Assembly: GCF_036373705.1 (NCBI RefSeq)
Contig: NC_089850.1
Coordinates: forward strand, 64,151,602 to 64,215,601
Direction of reading: 5' to 3'
Source of the DNA: Amia ocellicauda
Lineage: Eukaryota > Chordata > Actinopteri > Amiiformes > Amiidae
Length of the DNA: 64,000 nucleotides
Positions 24,901-39,154 of this stretch are shown one piece after another. How positions within the stretch are numbered: the stretch's first letter is position 1; every line of letters starts with the position of its first letter. The position numbers and the translations under genes are program-made. The notes under the pieces were generated by a model. The model was not told the DNA's origin. It made no database searches and saw only the letters and a program-made list of their open reading frames with translations.

Positions 24901-27900
24901 CTTCCTGTCCTTCACACTGATCGCCGCCTTTGTACTAATCCCCAACCTCGCCCTGCCAATCAATAACACCGATCAGTACAGCAGCAACGCAAGTACTGGT
25001 AAGAGTTCAGTACAGACACACACACACACAGTACAGACACACACACAGTACAGACACTCACAGTACAGACACACACACAGTACAGTACACACACACACAG
25101 TACAGACAGACACTCACAGTACAGACAGACACTCACAGTACAGACACACACACAGTACAGTACACACACTCACAGTACAGACACACACACAGTACAGTAC
25201 AGACACACACACAGTAAAGACACTCACAGTACAGTACAGACACACAGTACAGTACAGACACACAGAGTACAGTACAGACACACACACAGTACAGACACTC
25301 ATAGTACAGTACAGACACACACACGGTACAGTACAGACACACACACACACACACACAAAGTACAGACACACACAGTACAGACACACACACACACAGTACA
25401 GACACTCACAGTACAGTAAAGACACACACACAGTACAGACACAGACACACACAGTACAGACACACACACAGTACAGACACACACACACACAGTACAGTAC
25501 AGACATACACACACACACAGAACAGACACACACACACATGTTCTAAGAGTTAAAGGTCACCCCTGGCAAACGTCTTTCAGTAACCTGTTGGACCAGGAAG
25601 TAAACAAGAAAAATAAAAACAATTCAAAAGAACCTCCTCCCTGTCTCTCTCATCCCCTCTCCCCTCTCCGTCTCTCCCTCTCTCTCTAACTCAATTCAAA
25701 TTCAAATGCAAATTGAAAATGAGTTTTATAGGCATGACAAGATTACACAAATGTTGCCAAAGCATTTACAGAAACAGTATAGAGAACAGAATAAACACAG
25801 TATGTTAAATTGCTTTGCACAGTTTACACGTGTGCAGTTATCTTTCCAGTCCGAAGCACTACCCAAGGGGGAGGGGTTTCTGTGCAGTTCCGTAGGAAGA
25901 AGGAAACGTGTCTCTATCAAAGCTGCCATTGGCCCCTGCGCCCGTCACTCAAACAGGTCCCTTCCACTTCCGGTTTGTATATAAGGTGACGTCTGCGCAG
26001 GTTTGTCCTCTTTTGCCTCTTTGCTGGACTTGAGACGTGAGTTCTCTGTGTCTGTGTTTGCAATTAGACCCTTCAATACTGCGTGTCTCAGTGGCTGGCT
26101 TCACTCTGTAGTGTTGTCCACTGTTGTTGTAGGTGTGTTATTATTATCTTATTCCTGCTTCTGCTCCATTCGTGCCTCAGTTCAGTATCGGTAATAATCG
26201 TGTTAATATAGTGTTTTCTCCACAGCAGGAGCGCTAGCAGCGGCAGTAAAGTCCGGCTGCCCGGCCTGAGCCTTGTTGTGTCATAAGAGATCTTGCCCGT
26301 GTGAGGGGCTCCTCCGCCGGCTTGCACCCACACTACAGCCCTCGGCTGCGGCTGTAGGAGATCTCGCTCTCTCAGCTTGCTGGGATTGAGCTCTGCTGCA
26401 TTCCACTGTCCGCAAACTTGGTTCTAGGCCCCGCTTCAGCTGGTGGTCTACTACCCTCGACTCCCCGGACCCCGGACCTGCGTCACCCGGTGTCCCCGGA
26501 AACCCCGGAACACATGGTGTGGTTAAGCCTTCGGGCCTACGCGGCGCTTGTATCCCACACTCCGGTGTCTGGATACACAGTGTTCTGTCTGGCAGCAGCA
26601 AGGTTATGTGTTTGGTGTCGCAGTGCCACCGTGTCTGCTAGTGTTGCCGGGAGGAGATGTGCTCACAGCTCACAGTGGCGGCCCAGTTGTTGTGTGAACC
26701 CGCCACTGCGCCTGACGAATCCCCTTCTGCGGCGAGTGCCAGCAGGGTGGCCTTGGACCTCCACCCCTCCCCGAGCCCCTCTGTCTCCTCCTCCTCCTTT
26801 ACCTGCCCCAGCTGGCCGAGCCCTCGGTCGCAGCCGACGTTTCACCACCCCGCCCCCTATCTGGGAGAGAGTGGCGGCTGACCTGGCAGACAGTGAAGGT
26901 CTGTTCACACCGGACACACCACGATTTGTCGTGTGGCAAAGCGATTTTGTCCCCGCAACACAGCCTGTCACACTGGTAGCCACACATGTCTGTCACAGGC
27001 ACGACGGGTCCCTGAGGCAGACAGGACCTGCCTTATGGATGCCCCATTTCACCGTGTTTCACTTTTGGCCCTCCGTGGAGGAGATGCTGACACGCTGTGT
27101 TGTTGGTGGTGAGGAGGAGACATGGCTGTGTTGGTGGTGTTGTTGGTGAGCAGACATGACTGTGGTGTTGGTGTTTGTGAGGAGACATGGCTGTGTTGGT
27201 GATGTTGTGGGTGAGGAGACATGGCTGTGTTGTTGATGGTGGTGAGGAGACATGGCTGTGTTGTTGGTGTTGTGGGTGAGGAGACATGGCTGTGTTGGTG
27301 AGGAGACATAAGAACATAAGAAAGTTTACAAACGAGAGGAGGCCATTCGACCCATCGTGCTCATTTGGTGTCCATTAATATCTAAGTGATCCAAGGATCC
27401 TATCCAGTCTATTTTTAAATGTTCCCAAACTTTCAGCTTCTACCACATCGCTGGGTAGTTTATTCCAGATTGTGACTACTCTCTGTGTGAAGAAGTGTCT
27501 CCTGTTTTCCGTTTTGAATGCCTTGAAGCCCAATTTCCATTTGTGTCCCCGGGTGCGTGTGTCCCTGCTGATCTGGAAAAGCTCCTCTGGTTTGATGTGG
27601 TCGATGCCTTTCATGATTTTGAAGACTTGGATCAAGTCCCCACGTAGTCTCCTCTGTTCCAGGGTGAAAAGGTTCAGTTCCCTCAGTCTCTCCGAGTAGG
27701 ACATTCCCTTCAGACCTGGAATAAGTCTGGTTGCTCTCCTCTGAACTGCCTCTAGAGCCTCTAAGTGTGGAGCCCAGAACTGTCCACAGTATCCAGATGA
27801 GGTCTAACTAGTGCATTGTACAGTCTGAACATTACTGCCCTTGTGCTCAATTCTACACTTTTGACAATATACCCTAGCATTGTGTTTGCCTTTTTTATTG

Positions 27901-30900
27901 CTTCCGCACATTGCTTGGATGGACAAAAGTGAAGAGTCCACATAGACTCATAGATCTTTCTCATGCGTTACTTCATCTAGATCTGTACCTCCCATAGTGT
28001 AATTATAGTGGACATTTTTGTTACCTGCATGTATTACCTTGCACTTGTCCACATTGAATTTCATCTGCCAGGTGTCGGCCCACAACTGAATGTTATCTAA
28101 GTCCCTTTGAATAGCCTGTGCTGCCAAGATTGTATCTGCTGAGCCACCTATTTTAGTATCATCTGCAAATGTGACAAGTTTGCTAACTATCCCAGAGTCC
28201 AGATCATTAATATAGATTAGAAACAGCACAGGCCCTAGTACTGATCCCTGTGGAACTCCACTAACAACCTCACTCCAGTTAGAAGTGACTCCTCTAATCA
28301 ACACCCTCCGTTTCCTATACATCAACCAGTTCATAATCCATCTACTTACATTACAATTACAATATTTTACAAGTGATGCAGGTGAGACTGATTGGTCTGT
28401 AATTTCCTGGCTCAGTTTTGTCCCCTTTCTTGAGGATTGCTATGACATTTGCTGTCTTCCAGTCAGTGGGCACATCCCCTGTTCTAAGTGTCATTGTTGT
28501 ATTGTAGTATTGAAAAAAGCTCCTTGCATTAGTTTTAGCTCCAAGAGCTATGTTTCTTTCTATTTCCCTCTTTGCTTTCCTGATCCCTTTCTTAAGATCT
28601 CTTTGCAGCTCAACACATGGCTGTGTTGTTGTGGGTGAAGAGACATGGCTGTGTTGTTGGTGTTGTGGGTGAGGAGACATGGCTGTGTTGGTGGTGGTGT
28701 TGGTGAGGAGACATGGCTGTGTTGTTGTTGGTGAGGACATGGAGGTGTTGGTGGTGTTGGTGAGGAGACATGGCTGTGTTGATGGTGAGGAGACATGGCT
28801 GTATAGGTGGTGTTGGTGAGGAGACATGGCTGTGTTGTTGTTAGTGGTGAAGAGACATGGCTGTGTTGATGGTGTTGTGGGTGAGCAGACATGGCTGTGT
28901 TGGTGGTGTTGGTGGTGTTGAGGTTGAGGAGACATGGCTGTATTGGTGGTGTTGGTGGTGAGGAGACATGGAGGTGTTGGTGGTGTTGTTGGTGAGGAGA
29001 CATGGCTGTGTTGTTGTTGTGAGTGAGGAGACATGGCTGTATAGGTGGTGTTGTTGGTGAGGAGACATGGCTGTGTTGGTGGTGTTGTTTGATGAGGAGA
29101 CATGGCTGTGTTGGTGGTGTTGTTGGTGAGGAGACATGGCTGTGTTGGTGGTGATGGTGAGGAGACATGGCTGTGTTGGTGGTGATGGTGAGGAGACATG
29201 GCTGTGTTGATGGTGAGGAGACATGGCTGTGTTGGTGGTGATGGTGAGGAGACATGGCTGTGTTGGTGGTGTTGATGGTGAGGAGACATGGCTGTGGTGA
29301 TGGTGAGGAGACATGGCTGTGTTGGTGGTGATGGTGAGGAGACATGGCTGTGTTGGTGGTGATGGTGAGGAGACATGGCTGTGTTGGTGGTGATGGTGAG
29401 GAGACATGGCTGTGTTGATGGTGAGGAGACATGGCTGTGTTGGTGGTGATGGTGAGGAGACATGGCTGTGTTGGTGGTGTTGATGGTGAGGAGACATGGC
29501 TGTGTTGGTGGTGCTGTTTGTGGTGTTGGTGAGGAGACATGGCTATGTTGGTGTTGGTGAGGAGACATGGCTGTGTTGGTGGTGTTGTTTGATGAGGAGA
29601 CATGGCTGTATAGGTGGTGTTGTTGGTGAGGAGACATGGCTGTGTTGATGGTGAGGAGACATGGCTGTGTTGGTGGTGATGGTGAGGAGACATGGCTGTG
29701 TTGGTGGTGATGGTGAGGAGACATGGCTGTGTTGGTGGTGTTGTTTGATGAGGAGACATGGCTGTATAGGTGGTGTTGTTGGTGAGGAGACATGGCTGTG
29801 TTGATGGTGAGGAGACATGGCTGTGTTGGTGGTGATGGTGAGGAGACATGGCTGTGTTGGTGGTGCTGTTTGATGAGGAGACATGGCTGTGTTGATGGTG
29901 TTGTGGGTGAGGAGACATGGCTGTGTTGGTGGTGTTGTTGGTGAGGAGACATGGCTGTGTTGGTGGTGCTGTTTGATGAGGAGACATGGCTGTGTTGGTG
30001 GTGTTGATGTTGAGGAGACATGGCTGTATAGGTGGTGTTGTTGGTGAGGAGACATGGCTGTGTTGATGGTGAGGAGACATGGCTGTGTTGGTGGTGATGG
30101 TGAGGAGACATGGCTGTATAGGTGGTGTTGTTGGTGAGGAGACATGGCTGTGTTGATGGTGAGGAGACATGGCTGTATAGGTGGTGTTGTTGGTGAGGAG
30201 ACATGGCTGTGTTGATGGTGAGGAGACATGGCTGTGTTGGTGGTGATGGTGAGGAGACATGGCTGTGTTGATGGTGTTGTGGGTGAGGAGACATGGCTGT
30301 GTTGGTGGTGTTGTTGGTGAGGAGACATGGCTGTGTTGGTGGTGTTGTTGGTGAGGAGACATGGCTGTGTTGTTGTGGGTGAGGAGACATGGCTGTGTTG
30401 GTGGTGTTGTTGGTGAGGAGACATGGCTGTGTTGATGGTGAGGAGATATGGCTGTGATGGTGAGGAGACATGGCTGTGTTGGTGATGTTGATGGTGAGGA
30501 GACACGGCTGTGTTGATGGTGAAGAGACATGGCTGTATAGGTGGTGTTGATGGTGAGGAGACATGGCTGTGTTGATGGTGAGGAGACATGGCTGTGTTGA
30601 TGATGAGGAGACATGGCTGTGTTGGTGGTGATGGTGAGGAGACATGGCTGTGTTGGTGGTGCTGTTTGTGACGCAGCTGTCCTCTGTGAATCTGGGGAGG
30701 AAGGCATCTCTCATTTGTGTGTATCTGGTCTGAGCCGGACCTCCTCTCTCTCTCTCTCTCTCAGGGCTGTGTAGGATCTATGACCCAACTCCTGAGGGAC
30801 TGGTGGACTTCTACAGCTACATCCTGGACCTGCTGTCAGGAACGGTGAGAGGGAAATAGACGGAGTCAGTCAGTCAGTGTTAATGTGCTGTAGTGTCCAG

Positions 30901-33900
30901 TCAGTCAGTCAGTGTTAATGTGCTGTAGTGTCCAGTCAGTCAGTCAGTGTTAATGTGCTGTAGTGTCCAGTCAGTCAGTCAGTCAGTGTTAATGTGCTGT
31001 AGTGTCCAGTCAGTCAGTTTTAATGTGCTGTAGTGTCCAGTCAGTCAGTGTTAATGTGCTGTAGTGTCCAGTCAATCAGTCAGTGTTAATGTGCTGTAGT
31101 GTCCAGTCAGTCAGTGTTAATGTGCTGTAGTGTCCAGTCAGTCAGTCAGTGTTAATGTGCCTGTAGTGTCCAGTCAGTCAGTGTTAATGTGCTGTAGTGT
31201 CCAGTCAGTCAGTCAGTGTTAATGTGCTGTAGTGTCCAGTCAGTCAGTGTTAATGTGCTGTAGTGTCGTCAGTCAGTCAGTGTTAATGTGCTGTAGTGTC
31301 CAGTCAGTCAGTCAGTGTTAATGTGCTGTAGTGTCCAGTCAGTCAGTCAGTGTTAATGTGCTGTAGTGTCCAGTCAGTGTTAATGTGCTGTAGTGTCCAG
31401 TCAGTCAGTTTTAATGTACTGTAGTATCCATTCAGTCAGTGTTAATGTGCTGTAGTGTCCAGTCAGTCAGTCAGTGTTAATGTGCTGTAGTGTCCAGTCA
31501 GTCAGTCAGTGTTAATGTGCTGTAGTGTCCAGTCAGTTTTAATGTGCTGTAGTGTCCAGTCAGTCAGTGTTAATGTGCTGTAGTGTCCAGTCAGTCAGTG
31601 TTAATGTACTGTAGTATCCAGTCAGTCAGTCAGTGTTAATGTGCTGTAGTGTCCAGTCAGTCAGTGTTAATGTGCTGTAGTGTCCAGTCAGTCAGTCAGT
31701 CAGTGTTAATGTGCTGTAGTGTCCAGTCAGTCAGTTTTAATGTGCTGTAGTGTCCAGTCAGTCAGTGTTAATGTACAGTAGTGTCCAGTCAGTCAGTGTT
31801 AATGTGCTGTAGTGTCCAGTCAGTTAGTTTTAATGTGCTGTAGTGTCCAGTCAGTCAGTGTTAATGTACTGTAGTGTCCAGTCAGTCAGTGTTAATGTGC
31901 TGTAGTGTCGTCAGTCAGTCAGTGTTAATGTGCTGTAGTGTCCAGTCAGTCAGTGTTAATGTGCTGTAGTGTCCAGTCAGTCAGTTTTAATGTGCTGTAG
32001 TGTCCAGTCAGTCAGTGTTAATGTGCTGTAGTGTCCAGTCAGTCAGTGTTAATGTACAGTAGTGTCCAGTCAGTCAGTGTTAATGTGCTGTAGTGTCCAG
32101 TCAGTTAGTTTTAATGTGCTGTAGTGTCCAGTCAGTCAGTGTTAATGTACTGTAGTGTCCAGTCAGTCAGTGTTAATGTGCTGTAGTGTCGTCAGTCAGT
32201 CAGTGTTAATGTGCTGTAGTGTCCAGTCAGTGTTAATGTGCTGTAGTGTCGTCAGTCAGTCAGTGTTAATGTACTGTAGTGTCCAGTCAGTCAGTCAGTC
32301 AGTGTTAATGTGCTGTAGTGTCCAGTCAGTCAGTGTTAATGTGCTGTAGTGTCCAGTCAGTCAGTGTTAATGTGCTGTAGTGTCCAGTCAGTCAATCAGT
32401 GTTAATGTGCTGTAGTGTCCAGTCAGTCAGTCAGTGTTAATGTGCTGTAGTGTCCAGTCAATCAGTGTTAATGTACTGTAGTGTCCAGCTCTTTATCTCT
32501 CTCTCTCGCTCTCTCTCAGGGCTTCATGGAGCTCTCAGTGCTGTTCTATGGGTGGTACGGGGGGGTTGGGACAGCAGGCGTGGTGGGGGGGTGGTACAAC
32601 GTGCCCGTGGCGTTCCTCCTCACCTCCATCTTCTACCTGCTGTTCTGCCTGTGCTGCATCATCGCCCGGTCAGTGATCAATAACCCACTAGCAATAATCA
32701 TTAGCCAGTGATCAATTCTGTCTCTTCTGTCAATGTAAATACAGTCATTGAGTCAATACAGGATCAAAACACTGTCAATCAGTAATCAATATATTGTTAA
32801 TGAGAGATTCATAGAGTATCAATTCAGAATCAATACACAATAAGCGTACAGGATCCATACAGAATCAATGCTGTATCAATAAAGAATCGATATCCTGTTC
32901 TTCAGTAATCAATAGTCTCTCAGTGTTGCCCTAGCATTGACAGGCCCAGTAGTGACAGACAGGTCCAGGACCCAGTGGGTATCTGCCTCTCAGCGTGGGG
33001 CAGGCAGTGATGCATTGTCTCTCTTTCTCCCTCCCTCCCTCTCACCCTCCCTCTCTCTCTCTCTCTGTGATTGACAGGTCAGGCAGTGCTGTGCGGGTTG
33101 CTGTGATGACAGGGGGCGGGACGGTGGGCGGGTACAGTCTGCAGGTGTTCACTGGCTGGGATCACAGAGTGACAGGAGAGAGAGACACTCAGCTCAAGCA
33201 CAGCAGCATCACCTACCAGCTACAGGTACTGACAGATATGCTGACTCCTGTCCTCTCTGTGTCCACCTCTCCTGTCTCTCAGTGACCACACTGTCCTCTC
33301 TGTGTCCACCTTTCCTGTCTCACAGTGACCACAGCGCCGGTCCTTTGATTTTCTGACAGCTACCAGGTATTCTGCCAGGGTGTTGTGTAACTTGGTTTAG
33401 TCCTGGGGTCTTCAACCTGTGGTTCTGGGGACGCAGCAGGTCTTTGAGACCTGGTTTATTATCAGCATACATTTAGTTAGTAGTTTTTTATGGTATTTTA
33501 AGTTAGACCCATAATCGGGTGTCTAAAATGTGTTCAGGGATGGTTTAACACTAAAATCGCCGACATTTCAAATGATGCTGCCTACTAAAAGCACCAAAAC
33601 TGGTCAAATGGACCAATATATTCAGTGTTAATTTAAACAGAGAATTGCCATCTCACGCACAAAACACCCGAAAACTGCAAATTCCCATGTCGTTTTACAC
33701 AAACATCACAGAGCACTGAGCCACTGAAACACCCCAGCAATATTGTACTGCTTATACACAAAAGAAGAAAAACACCTGGACATGAATACTGTGACTGGGG
33801 CAGAGAGCAGCAAAACTTCCACCGTCCTCCAGTCGCATTCCGAGGGGTCGCACCGGCGTTGAGGAAAGAAGTCTGCCAGTCTGAAGCCACTGGGGGCTGT

Positions 33901-34404
33901 GAATCCCGTCCCCTTGCACCTGGGATATCTAAGGAAATGTTTAACTGGCTGGGCTCATGGCTGCCTCCCTAACCCTCGTCTGGCATCTCCGTTCTCCTGA
34001 CCTCTCCCTCGCTCCCTCTCTCCCGCTCTCTCCCTCCCTCACTCCCTCCCTCAGGTGGAGCTGGAGGAGGAGACTCGTAGGCGGGTCAATGCGTCTCGCT
34101 CAGCGCTGGGCACGGCCGCTCTCTACTCAGTCCGGCTGCTGCTCAACATCCTGGTCCTGGGACTGATCGGGGGGGCCTTCTACTGCATCCACCGGTCCAC
34201 TGTGTTCAGCCAGGTGAGATTGTACTGTGTGTGTGTGTGTATGAGAGAGAGTGTGTGTCTGTACTGTGTCTCTGTACTCTGTACTGTGTCTCTGTACTGT
34301 GTCTCTGTACTGTGTGTCTGTACTGTGTGTGTGTATGTCTGTAATGTGTGTGTGTATGTCTGTACTGTGTGTGTGTGTGTCTGTGTGTCTGTACTGTGTG
34401 TCTG

Positions 34405-34461
<57 letters not shown>

Positions 34462-34625
34462 GTGTGTGTCTGTACTGTACTGTGTGTGTGTGTGTCTGTA
34501 CTGTACTGTGTGTGTGTGTCTGTACTGTACTGTGTGTGTGTGTGTGTGTGTGTGTGTCTCTACTCTACTGTGTGTCTGTACTGTACTGTGTGTGTGTGTG
34601 TCTGTGTGTCTGTACTGTGTGTCTG

Positions 34626-34662
<37 letters not shown>

Positions 34663-37600
34663 GTGTGTGTCTGTACTGTACTGTGTGTGTGTGTGTCTGT
34701 ACTGTACTGTGTGTGTGTGTCTGTACTGTACTGTGTGTGTGTGTGTGTGTGTGTGTGTCTCTACTCTACTGTGTGTCTGTACTGTACTGTGTGTGTGTCT
34801 GTACTGTACTGTGTGTGTGTCTGTACTGTGTGTGTGTCTGTGTGTGTGTGTCTGTACTGTACTGTACTGTGTGTGTGTGTGTCTGTACTCTGTGTGTGTG
34901 TCTGTACTGTGTGTGTGTGTCTGTGTGTTTGTACTGTGTGTGTATGTCTGTACTGTATGTGTGTGTGTGTCTGTACTGTGTGTGTCTGTACTGTACTGTG
35001 TGTGTGTTTCTGTACTGTGTGTGTGTGTGTGTGTGTCTGTACTCTGTGTGCGTGTGTGTGTGTGTCTGTACTGTGTGTGTGTGTGTGTGTGTGTCTGTAC
35101 TGTGTGTGTGTCTGTATTGTGTGGGATAGATGGGACCTGTACAAACCAGACAGTCTACATCTGAACAGAAGGGGGTGATGGGGATGAATACAAGTTGGAA
35201 AGATACACACAGTTTAGGAGAGACAGGCAAAATCAAAGAGGGGGTGGGGTAGCATTATATGTGAAAAATGACATTGAGGCAGAAGAACTCAAATTAGATC
35301 CCAGTAACGGAACATAATCTTTGTGGGTCAAACTTTTGAACAAGAGATGTGGAGGATTAGTGGTAGGAGTGTGTTACAGGCCACCAAACTCAGATATTCA
35401 GAAAGATGCTGCATTGTACAGTGTAATCAGGACTGCATGTAGCAAGGATGTGGCTGTTATAATGGGGGATTTCAATTTCCCAAACATAGACTGGGAAAGC
35501 CCGGTTGGGACTACAGAGGCAGAAATAGAAATGGTTGAGATGGTAAATGACAGCTTTCTAACTCAATTTGTCAGGGAACCAACCAGGGAGAGCGCAGGCG
35601 TGGATTTAATCTTTTCAAATGACCAAGATAGAGTCAGGGGGACAGTAGTTAGAGTACCAATGGCAAATTGTGATCACAACATGGTTAGCTTTGAGGCATT
35701 CTTTCAAAAAACAAGGTCCAAGTCTAAAACAATGGTCTACAATTTCAGAAAAGCAAACCTTGAAGGTATGAGGTGGCACTTAGAAGAGGTAGACTGGAGC
35801 ACACTGGATACAGATTCAGTTGAAAATGGATGGGTATATTTTAAGAATATACTACTTGAGGCTCAGGAGCAATTTGTACCAAAACTTAGCAAATTGAGGA
35901 ACAACAAACATTGGCCAAAATGGTTTAACAGAGGTATGCAAAAAAATATCAAGAGGAAGAAAATGTTGTATAGCGCATACAAAAGGGACGGAGACAAAAC
36001 AAAATACATAGAATACACTCGCCTAAAGGATTATTAGGAACACCTGTTCAATTTCTCATTAATGCAATTATCTAACCAACCAATCACATGGCAGTTGCTT
36101 CAATGCATTTAGGGGTGTGGTCCTGGTCAAGACAATCTCCTGAACTCCAAACTGAATGTCTGAATGGGAAAGAAAGGTGATTTAAGCAATTTTGAGCGTG
36201 GCATGGTTGTTGGTGCCAGACGGGCCGGTCTGAGTATTTCACAATCTGCTCAGTTACTGGGATTTTCACGCACAACCATTTCTAGGGTTTACAAAGAATA
36301 GTGTGAAAAGGGAAAAACATCCAGTATGCGGCAGTCCTGTGGGCGAAAATGCCTTGTTGATGCTAGAGGTCAGAGGAGAATGGGCCGACTGATTCAAGCT
36401 GATAGAAGAGCAACTTTGACTGAAATAAGCACTCGTTACAACCGAGGTATGCAGCAAAGCATTTGTGAAGCCACAACACGTACAACCTTGAGGCGGATGG
36501 GCTACAACAGCAGAAGACCCCACCGGGTACCACTCATCTCCACTACAAATAGGAAAAAGAGGCTACAATTTGCACAAGCTCACCAAAATTGGATAGTTGA
36601 AGACTGGAAAAATGTTGCCTGGTCTGATGAGTCTCGATTTCTGTTGAGACATTCAGATGGTAGTCAGAATTTGGCGTAAACAGAATGAGAACATGGATCC
36701 ATCATGCCTTGTTACCACTGTGCAGGCTGGTGGTGGTGGTGTAATGGTGTGGGGGATGTGTTCTTGGCACACTTTAGGCCCCTTAGTGCCAATTGGGCAT
36801 CGTTTAAATGCCACAGCCTACCTGAGCATTGTTTCTGACCATGTCCATCCCTTTATGACCACCATGTACCCATCCTCTGATGGCTACTTCCAGCAGGATA
36901 ATGCACCATGTCACAAAGGTCGAATCATTTCAAATTGGTTTCTTGAACATGACAATGAGTTCACTGTACTGCCCCCACAGTCACCAGATCTCAACCCAAT
37001 AGAGCATCTTTGGGATGTGGTGGAACGGGAGCTTCGTGCCCTGGATGTGCATCCCACAAATCTCCATCAACTGCAAGATGCTATCCTATCAATATGGGCC
37101 AACATTTCTAAAGAATGCTTTCAGCACCTTGTTGAATCAATGCCACGTAGAATTAAGGCAGTTCTGAAGGCGAAAGGGGGTCAAACACAGTATTAGTATG
37201 GTGTTCCTAATAATCCTTTAGGTGAGTGTATGTTGAGCTGCAAAGAGATCTTAAGAAAGGGATCAGGAAAGCAAAGAGGGAAATAGAAAGAAACATAGCT
37301 CTGGAGCTAAAACCAATGCAAAGAGCTTTTTTTCAATATTACAACAGCAAGAGGACAATAAGGGAGGAAAACGAACAAGATGTGGCAAATGTTCTAAATG
37401 AGTATTTCACAGAGGTTTTCAAAAAAGAAAAGACAGATAACATGCCACAGGTTAACAATCAGTCCAGTCAAACCCTAAGAGAGATCAGGATAAATGAGGA
37501 GGAGGTGCTAAAGGGACTAGCAGAATTAAAAACAAACAAATCACCTGGGCCAGATGGGATGTTTCCAACAGTACTTAAAGAAATGAGGGAAATTATGTAT

Positions 37601-39109
37601 AGGCCGCTAACTCAAATATTCAACATTACACTTAGAACAGGGGATGTGCCAACTGACTGGAAGACAGCAAATGTCATACCAATCCACAAGAAAGGGGACA
37701 AAACTGAGCCAGGAAATTACAGACCAATCAGTCTCACCTGCATCACTTGTAAAATATTGGAAAAAATGATTAGACAGAAAATAGAGGAGCATCTGAAAAC
37801 CATATTCTTGGAGATAGTCAACATGGGTTTAGACAAGGCAGATCATGTCTTACTAATTTATTAGAATTTTTTGAACATGCAACTGCAGCTGTAGATCACA
37901 TGAAAGCATATGATATGATATACTTAGATTTTCAGAAAGCTTTTGATAAGGTTCCACACCAAAGACTGATGCTCAAATTGGAAGCTGTAGGCAGGGTAAT
38001 GTAAGTACTAGGGCCTTTGCTTTTTCTAATCTATATTAATGATCTGGACTCTGGGATAGTTAGCGAACTTGTCAAATTTGCCAATGATACTAAAATAGGT
38101 GGCTCAGCAGATACAATCTCGGCAGCACAGGCTATTCAGAGGGACTTAGATAATATTCAGTTGTGGGCCGACACCTGGCAGATGAAATTCAATGTGGACA
38201 AGTGCAAGGTAATACATGCAGGTAACAAAAATATCCACTATAATTACACTATGGGAGGAATCGAACTAGATGAAGTAACGCATGAGAAAGACCTAGGAGT
38301 CTATGTGGACTCCTCACTTTCTCCATCCAAACAATGTGGAGAAGCAATAAAAAAGGCAAACACAATGCTAGGGTATATTGTCAAAAGTGTAGAATTGAGA
38401 ACAAGGGCAGTGATGTTCAGACTGTACAATGCACTAGTTAGAGCTCATCTGGATACTGTGGACAGTTCTGGGCTCCACACTTCAAGAAAGATATCGCTGC
38501 TCTAGAGGCAGTTCAGAGGAGAGCAACCAGACTTATTCCAGGTCTGAAGGGAATGTCCTACTTGGAGAGACTGAGGAACTGAACCTTTTCACCCTGGAAC
38601 AGAGGATACTACGTGAGGACTTGATCCAAGTCTTCAAAATCATGAAAGGCATCGACCACATCAAACCAGAGGAGCTTTTCCAGATCAGCAGGGACACACA
38701 CACCCGGGACACAAATGGAAATTGGGCTTCAAGGCATTCAAGACAGAAAACAGGAGACACTTCTTCACACAGAGAGGCGTGACAATCTGAACAAACTCCC
38801 CAGCAATGTGGCTGAAGAGACAATTTGGGAACATTCAGAAACGGACTGGATAGGATCCTTGATCACTTAGTTATTAATGGACACCAAACGAGCACGATGG
38901 GTCAAATGGCCTCCTTTCGATTGGACACTGTCTTATGTTCTCGTGTGTGTCTGTACTGTGCTGTGTGTGGGTCTGTACTGTGTATCTGTACTGTACTGTG
39001 TGTCTGCTGTACTGGACAGTTTATCTGTCACTGTAACTGGAGAAGAGCTACAGCAATGCATTATGGGGGTTTTGTCATTTTATATGCTCCATACATAAGA
39101 CATGTTAAG

Positions 39110-39154
<45 letters not shown>

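Larger units (their letters stand above)
35128..38943 (+). mobile_element. CR1-type LINE, longest copy, interrupted by DD36E copy 3
   Basis: ORF2 starts within the endonuclease domain: [42 protein letters not shown] and [10 protein letters not shown] (D and H of the APE-type active site). After the DD36E insertion (36016-37228) come [78 protein letters not shown], a frameshifted [24 protein letters not shown] and [11 protein letters not shown]. The canonical FADD is FAND here, which would inactivate reverse transcriptase, and stop codons and frameshifts follow. It ends with the CTTATGTTCT tail at 38943. 5'-truncated; embedded in (TG)n on both sides in tmc4 intron 8. Confidence 0.93.

Noticed and set aside
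24178-24966. 262-codon frame in tmc4
   Set aside because: Exon 3 (24189-24340) reads into a TG/TC intronic repeat. The donor at 24341 and the in-phase exon 4 at 24840 explain the gene better.
28357-30714. Minus-strand open frames of 785 and 715 codons (His/Ser/Pro/Thr-rich)
   Set aside because: They lie inside a minisatellite whose units vary in multiples of three, so several frames stay open together. The only real coding part is the CR1 fragment at one end.
34055-35178. Cys/Val-rich frames of 276-369 codons
   Set aside because: Only the first 159 bases (tmc4 exon 8) are genuine. The rest is (TG)n intron.
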